Assembly: GCA_016778895.1 (NCBI GenBank)
Contig: JADHOR010000008.1
Location: 1 to 64,000 of the forward strand
DNA: 64,000 bases
Reading direction: 5' to 3'
Source: Candidatus Puniceispirillum sp.
GTDB lineage: Bacteria; Pseudomonadota; Alphaproteobacteria; Puniceispirillales; Puniceispirillaceae
A program made the position numbers and the translations under genes. Positions within the stretch are counted from its first letter, which is position 1. Each line of letters starts with the position of its first letter. The notes under the pieces were generated by a model that worked only from the letters and a program-made list of their open reading frames with translations, ran no database searches and was not told where the DNA came from. Below are positions 21,247-31,194 of this stretch, piece by piece.

Positions 21247-21852
21247 TTACAGTCGCTTGTCAGTTTGCAGGGTAATGTAATTTATCACCTGTTGGGTGAA
21301 CCGTATATCGCGTGCATGAGCAACCACTCGGTTTATTTCGTCGGCATCCGCCGCAACGCCCGACAGGTAAACTATGCCATTAACAACGTCAATGCTGAAG
21401 TTCATTGACGAAATATTGCTATCGCTAATAAGTTTGGTTCGCAGCATGGCACTGGCGGCAAGATCCTTGGCAAGATCCTTGATAGATGATGTATCAGTCA
21501 CTTGTAATTCATTGACCACTTCACGCACTCCAAAGATTTCCCATGCGAGCCGCGTTGCTAATATTTTTTCCTCAGGTGTTTTTACCTTCCCGGTCAGTAG
21601 CACTGCACCATCATTGACAGTGATATCAACCGCGGTTAACAGCGAGAAATCGCTTTTGAAAAACCTGTCGGTCAGCTTGGCGTAAATTTGGGTGTCAGCG
21701 ACCGATGTTGAAAGACCTTTTTCAGTCGATGAAGCAGCAACGGCGGCAGTTCCAACGCCGATGACAGCACTGGCGCAGCCAGATAGACCAATACTGGCAA
21801 GCAGAATAAAAATGGTTATCGGAGCGAGACGCGCCTTACGGGCACCGGACAT
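21247..21852 (-). CDS. BON-domain lipoprotein
   Basis: IGLSGCAS lipobox; two BON-like repeats ([32 protein letters not shown]). Confidence 0.88.
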   Translation of the reverse strand: MSGARKARLAPITIFILLASIGLSGCASAVIGVGTAAVAASSTEKGLSTSVADTQIYAKLTDRFFKSDFSLLTAVDITVNDGAVLLTGKVKTPEEKILATRLAWEIFGVREVVNELQVTDTSSIKDLAKDLAASAMLRTKLISDSNISSMNFSIDVVNGIVYLSGVAADADEINRVVAHARDIRFTQQVINYITLQTDKRL

Positions 21853-21866
21853 AGTTGCAATCCTAA

Positions 21867-22157
21867 TTACAAAGTTTTGATACCCTTAATGTGACGCTTT
21901 GCGATGAGTCGGTCAAGGTCCTTTACAGCAAGTTGCCACGCATTATGGATATGTGTAATCCTGCTAAAGCCAAAACCTGAACCTGGCTCAATGGCAATAA
22001 AGTCAAATTGGCAATAAAAGGTTTTGAACCGTTGGTTTTTCGCCCGGAACAATGCCGATGCCTTCGATATGCGCTGACGCTGATGTGGCGTGACAATCCT
22101 CTCAGTGATGCCTTGCTGTTTCGCGGGGCGTCGATAACTTGCCGTTTGTTTTGGCAT
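21867..22157 (-). CDS. yraN: YraN-family protein, apparently internally deleted
   Basis: MPKQTASYRRPAKQQGI-TERIVTPHQRQRISKASALF...FDFIAIEPG...THIHNAWQ: YraN-like ends, but no GEIDL...VEVK core; adjacent to rsmI. Confidence 0.65.
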   Translation of the reverse strand: MPKQTASYRRPAKQQGITERIVTPHQRQRISKASALFRAKNQRFKTFYCQFDFIAIEPGSGFGFSRITHIHNAWQLAVKDLDRLIAKRHIKGIKTL

Positions 22158-22178
22158 GAAAGGACATTTGCCAAGTGA

Positions 22179-23030
22179 TCAATTTTTTTTGTCCAGATCG
22201 ATCGCGATTGAATAGATCATTTTGCGCGGCTGGCCAGAAATCTGGGTAACGGTTTGCACCGCATCGCGAAGACTTGTCGCCTGCATTTCTGCACGCAACA
22301 TCGCGGCTAGTTTTGCGGTATCAAATTCATCATCATCCTTGATAGTGCCGCTGACCAAAATGACTATTTCGCCCTTTGGTGGCGGTGCCTGTGCATAAAA
22401 TTCAGCCATTGACAATAGCGTGTCGCGGTGAAAACTTTCATGTAATTTGGTTAATTCGCGGGCCACAACCACCATCCGGTCGCCAAATACCTCCATCATG
22501 ACCTTTAAGGTTGTGCCAAGTCGGCGTGGTGATTCAAACCAGATGCTAGTTACATTCAGATCTGCAAATTCGTTAAAGGCAGTGGTCGCGGCCTTTTGCC
22601 CATACGGCACAAATCCGGCAAACAGGAAGCGGTCACTTGGCAGGCCAGCGGCAGCAAGGCCAGCTAGAACTGCGCTCGGCCCCGGGATTGCTGTCACCGG
22701 AATATCGGCGTCATGACATGCGGCGACCAGTTTGTAGCCCGGATCCGATACGAGCGGTGTGCCGGCGTCACTGACGAGAGCCACCAGCTTGCCGCTGGCC
22801 ATCGCGTCAATCAGCTTTGGCCGCATAGTTTTGCCGTTGTGATCGTGATAGGGGATGAATTTTGCGGAAGTGCGCACTCCCGTCAGTGACAGCAATTTAC
22901 GTGTCATCCTCGTATCTTCACAAGCAAGAATATCAGCATTTTGCAACCATTTGGCGGCACGCGGTGACAAATCTCCAAGATTGCCAATTGGTGTCGCGAT
23001 GACCGCTAATTGCCCTCGGCTTTGTGTCAT
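22179..23030 (-). CDS. rsmI: 16S rRNA (cytidine1402-2'-O)-methyltransferase
   Basis: LAVIATPIGNLGDLSPRAAKWLQNADILACEDTRMTRKLL; VSDAGTPLVSDPG. Confidence 0.96.
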   Translation of the reverse strand: MTQSRGQLAVIATPIGNLGDLSPRAAKWLQNADILACEDTRMTRKLLSLTGVRTSAKFIPYHDHNGKTMRPKLIDAMASGKLVALVSDAGTPLVSDPGYKLVAACHDADIPVTAIPGPSAVLAGLAAAGLPSDRFLFAGFVPYGQKAATTAFNEFADLNVTSIWFESPRRLGTTLKVMMEVFGDRMVVVARELTKLHESFHRDTLLSMAEFYAQAPPPKGEIVILVSGTIKDDDEFDTAKLAAMLRAEMQATSLRDAVQTVTQISGQPRKMIYSIAIDLDKKN

Positions 23031-23214
23031 GATGGCTCCGCTGATTATGCTATGCTAATTTGCCGGCAGTATGGGCGATAGTACAGAGCCTAACAAGTGG
23101 ATAATGCGCGTTGCTCATATTCGAAACAATGACAAAGCTGGGAAAAGGTGGCATGATAAACTGATAGTAAAATGCCGCCCAAAAATTGTCAAAATTCGAT
23201 AGGATTATCAGGGC

Positions 23215-24810
23215 ATGAAAATGTTGTTTGACCGAGCCTGTGATCATCACTGTGTAGAATTTTTGCCGCAATGCAAGATCAAAGTCAGCCGGTTATATCG
23301 AGAGATCGGACGCTTCACTGCCGCTACAATTCTGGTGAGCGGATTGGCCGCGTGCCAACCGGCAACATTACCGTCTAATAAACCGGTTTTGGGCAAGCCG
23401 TCCCCGTCATCGCTGCTGTTGAAGGCTGCCAAAAATACGTTTGCCTCCGCATCACTGAATCAGCCTGAGTCGCAATCAGAAGATACCAAAGGCCAACCGG
23501 ATAGCCTGTCTATAATGTCAAAACAGGGTGACGAAACTGATCTGGCTGCGGCACGGGCTGTAATGGATTCGATCATCTGGGAACTTCAGGCAGATAATGA
23601 GGAAGCCCGCATTACCGAAACCCCGATACCGGTCGGCAAGGACTCTACACTGAGTGATGATGCGCCTGAGGCAGCTTTTGCATTGCGGTCAAGCCGGGTG
23701 AAACCGCTTGAATATGAGTCGGTTTTTGAGATGCCTCTGAAGCGTGACGGGGTCATACGGGTTGGGCTTTTGGTGCCACTTAGTGGCAAATATGCGGCGC
23801 TTGGCGCCGAGATTCGTCAAAGCGTCGAATTGGCATTATTCAAAATCAATAATCCTAAAATTGAGGTTCTTTTCCTCGATACGAAAGCTGGCGAAGCGGC
23901 TGGAAATGCGACGATGACTGGCTTGAAAAATTATGTGGATATTTTCATTGGCCCCCTTTTTACCGAAGCTGTTGAGCAGGCTCGTGCGGTAATGGATCAA
24001 GTCAATAACGGCATTGATCGACCGCCAATGTTGTTGCTTTCAAACAATGTCAATGTGGCGGGCAATGATCGTTGGTTGCTTGGCTATCTTCCCGAGCAAC
24101 AGCTTGATGTGCTGCTTGGGCACGCGGTCAGTATGGGCAAACGGCGTTTTGCTTTGATTGCCCAAAATTCACTTTTTGGCCAGCGTTTGCTTGCGCATGC
24201 CAGCCAGCGTCTAGCCGATTTCGGATTAAAGCCTGAAGCGGTACGCGTCCTAAGTGACGGTGAGTTTGCCGTTGAAACAAACCTAAAAAATGCGATCAGG
24301 GATTTTACCCGCTATGTGCCGCCAATTGAGGGCGCGCCATTGCCGAATAGTCCGTTCGATGCGGTGATTTTTGCTGGTGATCCAGAGTTTGCATTACGCA
24401 CAGCGCCTGTGCTGGCCTATTATGACGTTGGCCCGGATCGGGCGCTTTATCTTGGTAACGCGCTTTGGGATCAGCAACAGCTTTGGAGCGAGCCGTCACT
24501 GCAGGGTGCGTTATTTTCAACCCGGCCTAGCAACCTTGATCTTCGTTTTGATGCTGATTGGAAAGAGATATGGCCTAATTCTGCAGGCCAGCTCGCCCGT
24601 GTTGGTTTCGATGCAATGGCGCTGGTTGCGGCGCTGGCTAAATCACCCGATCGTGACTGGGCGAAACAGCTTGTTACGAATAGCAGCTTTCAAGGCTATA
24701 GCGGCGCCTTTAGGCTGCTTTCAAATGGCCGTAATGTCCGCAGTTTTGAATTGCGGAAAATCGAAAATGGTCAATCCAAGATCATTCGTCCGGCGCCAAA
24801 CTGGATTTAA
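23215..24810 (+). CDS. LpoA-like penicillin-binding protein activator (periplasmic binding fold)
   Basis: Lipobox VSGLAAC; IRVGLLVPLSGKYAALGAEIRQSVELALF; divergent from rsmI. Confidence 0.85.
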   Translation: MKMLFDRACDHHCVEFLPQCKIKVSRLYREIGRFTAATILVSGLAACQPATLPSNKPVLGKPSPSSLLLKAAKNTFASASLNQPESQSEDTKGQPDSLSIMSKQGDETDLAAARAVMDSIIWELQADNEEARITETPIPVGKDSTLSDDAPEAAFALRSSRVKPLEYESVFEMPLKRDGVIRVGLLVPLSGKYAALGAEIRQSVELALFKINNPKIEVLFLDTKAGEAAGNATMTGLKNYVDIFIGPLFTEAVEQARAVMDQVNNGIDRPPMLLLSNNVNVAGNDRWLLGYLPEQQLDVLLGHAVSMGKRRFALIAQNSLFGQRLLAHASQRLADFGLKPEAVRVLSDGEFAVETNLKNAIRDFTRYVPPIEGAPLPNSPFDAVIFAGDPEFALRTAPVLAYYDVGPDRALYLGNALWDQQQLWSEPSLQGALFSTRPSNLDLRFDADWKEIWPNSAGQLARVGFDAMALVAALAKSPDRDWAKQLVTNSSFQGYSGAFRLLSNGRNVRSFELRKIENGQSKIIRPAPNWI

Positions 24811-24881
24811 AAACCCTGAATGGATTTCCCAACCGCTAGTGATAAAAACCACCAGTTCCAGACCGGTGTTTATCGCTGTGT

Positions 24882-26093
24882 CTAGCAAAGAATGGTCGAT
24901 AGAATATGGTTCAGCCGTAACCGTCCATCTTTGGTTGCGATAAGCCGTGATCCGTCCGATGAACGGCAAAGCCAACCGGCTGCGATTGCCCGCGTTACCC
25001 CATCAGCATCAATCCATTCATTACAGGGCCCGCAAAGATTTTCGATCACGCCAAGATTAATACCGCTGGTCAGGCGAAGCCCCATCATCACCATTTCGCT
25101 TGCCCAATCTGCTGGCGTTTCTGGATGCAGGCTTTCAATGCCATGACGTTTTTTGGCGACCGCATCTAGCCAGCCAGTTGGGCTACGCCTGGTTATGGTG
25201 GCGGTTCGGATGCTGCAGTCTTTGGCCGTATCAAAAAGCACAAATCGGCCATGTGCCCCAGGCCCAATACCAAGCCAGTCACCAGCCTGCCAATAGGTCA
25301 GATTATGCCGACACTTTTCGCCAGCGGCGGCATGATTGGAAATTTCATAGGCGGGTAATCCAGCAGCTGCGGTCATCTGCTGGGTCATCTCATAAAGATC
25401 AGCCGCCCTATCGTCATCAAGCACCATAACTTCGCCGCGCCGCTCTCTTGTGTGAAAGATTGTGCCACCTTCGATGGTTAGCTGGTAAAGCGATAAATGC
25501 CCCAGCCCCAGCCCCAGCGCTTGTGACAACATCCCTTGCCAATGTTTGGCATTTTGATCAGGTAGCGCATAAATCAAATCGATCGAGACCCGCTCAAAGG
25601 CACTGCGTATTTTATCGAGTGCGTAAAGCGCATTCGCAACGGAATGTTGACGGCCAAGAAATTTCAGGCCGGCATCATCAAGCGACTGGACTCCCATTGA
25701 AACGCGGTTAACGCCGGCACTCCGGAAACCAAGCATGGCTTCTGCCTCAACCGATGTCGGGTTGGCTTCGGCAGTAATTTCAATGTCAGCGGTAAAGCCA
25801 AAAAGATTATCGGCATGACGGATCAGTCGTTCAACCAGCGCCGGCGGCATTAATGAGGGTGTGCCGCCACCAAAAAAAAGGCTGGAAAGTTCTGGCCTTA
25901 TAGGCATCAATGACGCCATATAATCCATCTCGGTGCAAAGCGCGTCGCCAAAAACCTTCGTGTCGACATTATCGCTGACATGTGAATTGAAATCGCAATA
26001 TGGACATTTTGCGCGGCAGAAAGGCCAGTGGATATAGAGTGCAAAAGGCCGGTTGGTAGGGTTGCTCGCGGGCAATTTCGGTTTAACCTCCAT
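24882..26093 (-). CDS. hemW: HemW-like radical SAM protein (coproporphyrinogen III oxidase-like)
   Basis: [22 protein letters not shown] CxxxCxxC; listed ORF is N-terminally overextended across rdgB, start at 26093 preferred. Confidence 0.93.
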   Translation of the reverse strand: MEVKPKLPASNPTNRPFALYIHWPFCRAKCPYCDFNSHVSDNVDTKVFGDALCTEMDYMASLMPIRPELSSLFFGGGTPSLMPPALVERLIRHADNLFGFTADIEITAEANPTSVEAEAMLGFRSAGVNRVSMGVQSLDDAGLKFLGRQHSVANALYALDKIRSAFERVSIDLIYALPDQNAKHWQGMLSQALGLGLGHLSLYQLTIEGGTIFHTRERRGEVMVLDDDRAADLYEMTQQMTAAAGLPAYEISNHAAAGEKCRHNLTYWQAGDWLGIGPGAHGRFVLFDTAKDCSIRTATITRRSPTGWLDAVAKKRHGIESLHPETPADWASEMVMMGLRLTSGINLGVIENLCGPCNEWIDADGVTRAIAAGWLCRSSDGSRLIATKDGRLRLNHILSTILC

Positions 26094-26712
26094 CGGCATT
26101 GCCAAAACAGCGGGCAAGCAATTGGGCAAAGGCATCAGCGCGGTGACTAATCGCGTGTTTGGCATCGGGATCCATTTCACCAAAACTGATCTGATAGCCA
26201 TCGGGCTGGAAAATGGGGTCATAGCCAAAGCCATGCTTGCCACGTCGCGGAAAGGTAATCTGGCCTTTGACCCTGCCCTCGACACAGACCTCATCTCCGT
26301 CCGGCCAGACCAGTGCGAGCGCACAGACAAATTCAGCGCCAGAATCGCCATTACCGGTTTTGGCAAGCGCTGTTTCGACGGCGGTCATTGCCAGCGAAAA
26401 GTCACGTTTTGGTCCAGCCCAGCGCGCCGAATAAATCCCTGGCGCACCGTCAAGCGCAGTGACACAAAGACCCGAATCATCCGCCAGCGCCGGTTGGCCG
26501 GCTGACATTGCCGCCGCGCGTGCCTTTAACAGCGCATTGCCGATAAAGCTGGTGTCGGTTTCATCCGGTTCGTCAAGGCCAAGCTCAGATGCTGACAGGA
26601 TGTTGATGCCGAACCCTGCAAACAGCGCCTTGATCTCGCGCATCTTACCGGCGTTGTGGGTGGCAATAACAAGCGTGTCTTCAGTGAACAGGCGATCGGT
26701 CATTCGCGGCAC
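26083..26712 (-). CDS. rdgB: dITP/XTP pyrophosphatase
   Basis: [44 protein letters not shown]. Confidence 0.96.
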   Translation of the reverse strand: MPRMTDRLFTEDTLVIATHNAGKMREIKALFAGFGINILSASELGLDEPDETDTSFIGNALLKARAAAMSAGQPALADDSGLCVTALDGAPGIYSARWAGPKRDFSLAMTAVETALAKTGNGDSGAEFVCALALVWPDGDEVCVEGRVKGQITFPRRGKHGFGYDPIFQPDGYQISFGEMDPDAKHAISHRADAFAQLLARCFGNADGG

Positions 26713-26757
26713 TTTCTGCTATTGCCCTTTTATTGGCGCCCGTTATTGGCCCAGTTA

Positions 26758-27486
26758 CTAAAATCCAGCGTCCTGAAACGCGCGGCGTTGCAGTTCAAAC
26801 AGGCTGTTGCATCCGGTTTCTGCCAGATCGAGCATTTCATTCAGACTTGCGCGGGTGAATGGATGCGCTTCACCGGTCGCTTGAACTTCGACCAGTTCAC
26901 CATCGGCGGTCAGAATGAAATTAGCATCAATCTCGGCGGCGCTATCCTCGTCATAATCCAGATCAAGGACCGCTTGGCCTTGATAGATACCGCAGGAAAT
27001 AGCTGCTACCTGACCGGTCAATGGCATTCTTGTGATCGCTCCGGCGACCAGCAAGCGCTCGCAGGCGATGCGTAACGCAACCCATGCACCGGTGATTGAC
27101 GCTGTGCGGGTGCCGCCATCTGCCTGTATCACGTCACAATCAATCTTGATCTGGCGCTCGCCAAGTGAGCCAAGGTTGGTTACGGCGCGGAGTGACCGGC
27201 CGATCAAACGCTGAATCTCAAGGGTACGGCCGCCCTGTTTTCCACGTGCCGCTTCGCGGTCGATGCGGCTATGGGTCGAGCGCGGTAACATGCCATATTC
27301 AGCCGTTACCCAGCCCTTGCCACTATTGCGCAGAAACGGCGGGACACGTTCGTCAATCGACGCGGTGCAAAGCACATGCGTGTTGCCAAATTTGGCATAG
27401 CATGAGCCTTCCGCGTGAAGCGATATCGAAGGTTCCAAAGTAACAGAGCGAAGCGCGTCGACAGCGCGGCCAGAAGGGCGTGACAT
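26758..27486 (-). CDS. rph: Ribonuclease PH
   Basis: [48 protein letters not shown]. Confidence 0.97.
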   Translation of the reverse strand: MSRPSGRAVDALRSVTLEPSISLHAEGSCYAKFGNTHVLCTASIDERVPPFLRNSGKGWVTAEYGMLPRSTHSRIDREAARGKQGGRTLEIQRLIGRSLRAVTNLGSLGERQIKIDCDVIQADGGTRTASITGAWVALRIACERLLVAGAITRMPLTGQVAAISCGIYQGQAVLDLDYDEDSAAEIDANFILTADGELVEVQATGEAHPFTRASLNEMLDLAETGCNSLFELQRRAFQDAGF

Positions 27487-27617
27487 GATAAGGTTCCTAT
27501 ATTGCAGTTCTCAAGCTGGTTAAAGCGATATAGCGGCGAAGTAAAGGGATAAGGTAATTTACCGGCTCACCGTTTCTTCGATTGACCAAATGGCTTGCCC
27601 TATCATAAATTTCTCCT

Positions 27618-28676
27618 ATGACAGATGCTAGCATAAACGGTCTTAAACCGCGCAGCTTGGAAATTTTCCACGAGCTGGTCTCGGCTTATTTGGAAGATGG
27701 CTTGCCAGTTGGATCAAGCCGGCTGGCAAGATTGGGAAAGTTTGATTTTTCACCAGCGTCAATCCGTAGCAAGATGAGCGACCTTGAAGATGCTGGTTTG
27801 CTATATGCGCCGCATACGTCGGCAGGGCGCGTGCCAACCGAAACCGGCCTGCGGCTTTTTGTCGATGGGTTAATGGAGTTTAACCGTGATATCCCGCCCG
27901 ATCAGCGCGAGTCAATTGACAACGAATGTGCAGCGCGTGGCATCAGCCTAAATCAGCTTTTGGAAAAAACCAGCAAAACCCTGTCCGGCCTTTCCAATTG
28001 TGCCAGCCTTGTTCTTTCGCCAAGTAGCGAGGCCGAATTACAGCATTTTGAATTTGTTCCAATTGGCGTCGACCGTGCGCTGGTGGTTCTGGTTCGTTAT
28101 GACGGGCAGGTAGAAAACCGACTCATTGATTTGCCCGCTGGCCTGCCATCATCGGCACTGACCCGGGCGACCAATTATATGAATGCAAAGCTTAAGAATA
28201 ACAGCATGGTTGCTGCGGCAACATTGATCCGAAGCGAGATCGCCCAGCATAAGGCCGAACTCGACGTGCTAACCACTGCGCTGGTCGAAAAGGGGCTTGG
28301 GATTTGGTCGGACGGCATTGGTGGCGATGGTGCGGCGCTGATCTTGCGCGGGCAGGCCAATCTTCTTGATGATATTCAAGCCGTCGATGGGCTCGCCGAG
28401 ATTCGGGGGCTGTTTGATGCGTTGGAGGCGCGTGAAAATGCGCTTCGCCTGCTTGATGCGACGCGGGACGGTGATGGCGTAAAAATATTTATTGGCACCG
28501 AAAACAAGCTATTTTCCAGCACTGGCTGTTCGTTGGTTATTGCACCTTACCGCAATAATGACCGCTCGATTATTGGGGCAATTGGTGTGTTGGGGCCGCG
28601 CCACATGGATTATGCGCGGATCATCCCAATGGTTGATTATACCAGCAAGGCGATTGACCGGGTTCTCGGCCGATAA
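27618..28676 (+). CDS. hrcA: Heat-inducible transcription repressor HrcA
   Basis: LEDGLPVGSSRLARLGKFDFSPASIRSKMSDLEDAGLLYAPHTSAGRVPTETGLRLFVD. Confidence 0.96.
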   Translation: MTDASINGLKPRSLEIFHELVSAYLEDGLPVGSSRLARLGKFDFSPASIRSKMSDLEDAGLLYAPHTSAGRVPTETGLRLFVDGLMEFNRDIPPDQRESIDNECAARGISLNQLLEKTSKTLSGLSNCASLVLSPSSEAELQHFEFVPIGVDRALVVLVRYDGQVENRLIDLPAGLPSSALTRATNYMNAKLKNNSMVAAATLIRSEIAQHKAELDVLTTALVEKGLGIWSDGIGGDGAALILRGQANLLDDIQAVDGLAEIRGLFDALEARENALRLLDATRDGDGVKIFIGTENKLFSSTGCSLVIAPYRNNDRSIIGAIGVLGPRHMDYARIIPMVDYTSKAIDRVLGR

Positions 28677-28727
28677 AGCTTGGTGACGTTAAGTATCGCA
28701 GGTCGCAGGGCGGCTATTGATAGCGAG

Positions 28728-28988
28728 TCAAAACGTGTAAAGACCCAGATTAATCGCGGTAACTATGGTGATTGCTATATCACACAGCGTTGCTGCATGG
28801 CCTGTGGCGATGTCAAAAGAGGTTGGCGTAAGCTGAAATCCAAGTTCGCTAATGGTAAAGCCGACGGCGCTGGCCACAATAACGCCGCGCCAGCTTGGCA
28901 AAAATTTGCGACGGTGAAATGACAGGGGCGTGGCGTAATTCAGGCAACAAAACTTCAAGGATGCATTGCTATGCGCCAGTTTTGGCAA
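28728..28988 (-). CDS. Hypothetical small hydrophobic protein or remnant (TTG start)
   Basis: 86-aa ORF with hydrophobic C-terminal half, 12 nt downstream of the zinc-ribbon ORF; no clear ribosome-binding site. Confidence 0.25.
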   Translation of the reverse strand: MPKLAHSNASLKFCCLNYATPLSFHRRKFLPSWRGVIVASAVGFTISELGFQLTPTSFDIATGHAATLCDIAITIVTAINLGLYTF

Positions 28989-29000
28989 ATGGACCGGTAA

Positions 29001-29174
29001 TTAAAAGGATCTACAAAGCCGTTCCAACACTGCGCCACTAGTTTTACTAGTCGCCTCATCTAGCCGAAAAAATGCCACCTCGCAATTGTGACATTGAATG
29101 CGCATTTCCCGATAATTTTGGATCATTTCCCGCAATATCAAAAGTTTTTGGCAATGTGGGCAGCTATGTTCCAT
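29001..29174 (-). CDS. 57-aa zinc-ribbon-like small protein, not in the ORF track
   Basis: MEHSCPHCQKLLILREMIQNYREMRIQCHNCEVAFFRLDEATSKTSGAVLERLCRSF*; CPHC and CHNC pairs; GGAGG Shine-Dalgarno at 29183-29187 (- strand). Confidence 0.75.
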   Translation of the reverse strand: MEHSCPHCQKLLILREMIQNYREMRIQCHNCEVAFFRLDEATSKTSGAVLERLCRSF

Positions 29175-29393
29175 CTATTTGACCTCCATCAATGCCAGGG
29201 TAACGGTGATTATCTCCCCGACGAAATCATAGGGTGATAAAGTTTAATAAATCGTTAGTGATAGATTATTCGTCAAAAAGCGCGGGTTTTTGCAGACTAT
29301 GCACAGCTTCTAACAGGGTGACGCTGACTGGCCCAGCTCAACGGGGATAGATGGGCTGAGGTGATTGGCGACATTCTCCGGTCACTGTCCCTG

Positions 29394-29993
29394 TTATTTT
29401 TTCTTGGACACGGTTTTTTTGGCGGCTGGTCGGCTCTTCCGTGCCACCGGTCTGATATTGTCTGACTTTACCCCCCCGTCTGGCGATGCCACGGTCAGCA
29501 AGTTATGCAGCGACTCAGATACAGCATGGCGCACCATACGCGGCAATTCCTTTGCCAAAACAACCCGCACAGCATCACTGACCTCGGCCAATAAATCGCG
29601 ACGGAGCTGATCGCTAATCGGTTGTGGGTCCGGATCCATGATCTGGGGTTGGGATGATTTGCTTGCCCGATCAATTGCTGCGGCAATCTCGGCCATGGTT
29701 GCATTTGATAAAGTCGTATCTTCAGCTGATATGGCGCTGCTCTTGCCAATAACGGTGACCGCAGGCGGTGCTGGCGCGCTCGGCAAAACGGTAACTTCGG
29801 CAGTGGAGCCGGGCTTGGCATCTTGTTTGAGGGCAGCCTCGTCTCTTAAATGCTGCTTTACCATCGCCGGCGGCGCAGTTGATTCAATCACAGCCATCAT
29901 CGACCTACCGTCTTTTATTACCGCTTCGGCTTCGTCGCACAGCGCCTCGATTGATTTCCAGATTTGCGCATTTTGCATAACAGGCTTATCCAA
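29394..29993 (-). CDS. Hypothetical protein; helical C-terminus with lysine-rich tail, possibly DUF2497/PopZ-like
   Basis: Low-complexity Ala/Pro middle, conserved-looking LRRDLLAEVSDAVRVVLAKELPRMVRHAVSESL, basic tail RKSRPAAKKTVSKKK. Confidence 0.6.
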   Translation of the reverse strand: MDKPVMQNAQIWKSIEALCDEAEAVIKDGRSMMAVIESTAPPAMVKQHLRDEAALKQDAKPGSTAEVTVLPSAPAPPAVTVIGKSSAISAEDTTLSNATMAEIAAAIDRASKSSQPQIMDPDPQPISDQLRRDLLAEVSDAVRVVLAKELPRMVRHAVSESLHNLLTVASPDGGVKSDNIRPVARKSRPAAKKTVSKKK

Positions 29994-30313
29994 CCATTCA
30001 TTGGTATATTAGGGCTTATCATGATTTAACGCCTTAACGCATCACATATCAAAGAGACCCAGCGTGAACCTAATGCCCCGAAGGATCCTGATGACAGCGT
30101 TTAATGTCTCATAAGTCAGCAAAAGAAACAACAACTTGTCCGATCATGTGAGATGATACGACCAATGCCTGCTGGCATTGGAAAAATCTGGCACAGGCTT
30201 TTGACAAAGTCTGGCGACAAAATAACAATTTTGACAGATTTCTCTTGGCTAAGCCGTTTTGGATCACTAGATAAGGCTAGCAATCCGCAGATGGGTACAA
30301 AGAAGGAGTCAAA

Positions 30314-31024
30314 ATGACAGACCCAAAGAATGGCACTGAAGTAGCTGACGGCGATAAGACAGCCGGTTCTGGTAACGACGTACCGGCGAGCAACAACGCT
30401 GATAATACCGCGAATGGAACAACCAGTGATGAAGCGCAGGATGATTTGATTGCTGCCGCCGGCGCGCAATCAGACACCGCCGCGCAGAGTGATGAACATG
30501 TTGACTCAGAAGACCCGCTATTGGCACTAACGGCTGAACGTGATCAGCTGAAAGATCAGCTGTTACGCGCCTTGGCAGACGCTGAGAATATGCGCCGCCG
30601 CAGTGAACGGGAAGCCGCCAATGTCCGCAAATATGGCCATACGCCGTTTGCGCGTGACCTCGTTGGTGCGATTGATAATCTGGCGCGGGTGATTGACTCG
30701 GCACCAGATGATCTTGGTCAGAGCGACCAGACGATTAAATCATTAATCACCGGAATTCAGCTTAGCTGGACCGAATTACAGTCTGTCATTGAAAAGCACG
30801 GTATTAAGCGGGTTGAGCCGCTGAACGAGAAATTTGACTATAATCTGCATCAGGCAATGTTTGAAGTGCCGACAAATGACCAGCCAAGTGGCATTGTCCT
30901 TGAGGTTGTCCAGCATGGCTATGTTTTGCATGACCGGCTGCTACGTCCGGCGATGGTTGGCGTATCCAAGGCGGGTGATGCTGCAGCGCCCGGTGACGGT
31001 GAGCCGCAAAAAACAGATAAATAG
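30314..31024 (+). CDS. grpE: Nucleotide exchange factor GrpE
   Basis: LRALADAENMRRRSEREAANVRKYGHTPFARDLVGAIDNLARV. Confidence 0.95.
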   Translation: MTDPKNGTEVADGDKTAGSGNDVPASNNADNTANGTTSDEAQDDLIAAAGAQSDTAAQSDEHVDSEDPLLALTAERDQLKDQLLRALADAENMRRRSEREAANVRKYGHTPFARDLVGAIDNLARVIDSAPDDLGQSDQTIKSLITGIQLSWTELQSVIEKHGIKRVEPLNEKFDYNLHQAMFEVPTNDQPSGIVLEVVQHGYVLHDRLLRPAMVGVSKAGDAAAPGDGEPQKTDK

Positions 31025-31166
31025 GGAATGGAAAAATTGCCGGATCATTGATTGATCTCAGCATAAGAAAGACCGCGTGAATACGACTAAATGGGGGTGG
31101 AAAAGTTATGGCTGCAATCGCCGCGATGCCACGTTTTGGCAGTTTATCTTGTCAAACATACTCCCT

Positions 31167-31194
31167 CTTGTAACCGAAATAATAAGTCCTATAT
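31167..31194 (+). promoter_or_regulatory. Sigma32-like heat-shock promoter of dnaK
   Basis: CTTG (31167-31170) - 17 nt - CCTATAT (31188-31194), close to the alphaproteobacterial RpoH consensus CTTG-N17/18-CYTATNT. Confidence 0.65.

Noticed and set aside
24371-24943. 190-aa plus-strand ORF overlapping the LpoA-like gene
   Set aside because: Out-of-frame overlap without recognisable domain; LpoA-like frame is the better supported
25497-25520. CCCCAG tandem triplet repeats
   Set aside because: Within hemW, encodes a Leu-Gly stretch (LGLGLG); ordinary coding low complexity
26094-26366. N-terminal 91 codons of the listed hemW ORF
   Set aside because: Runs across rdgB in another frame and has no HemW similarity; start at 26093 is preferred
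27540-27617. Possible CIRCE element before hrcA
   Set aside because: No TTAGCACTC-N9-GAGTGCTAA or near match seen
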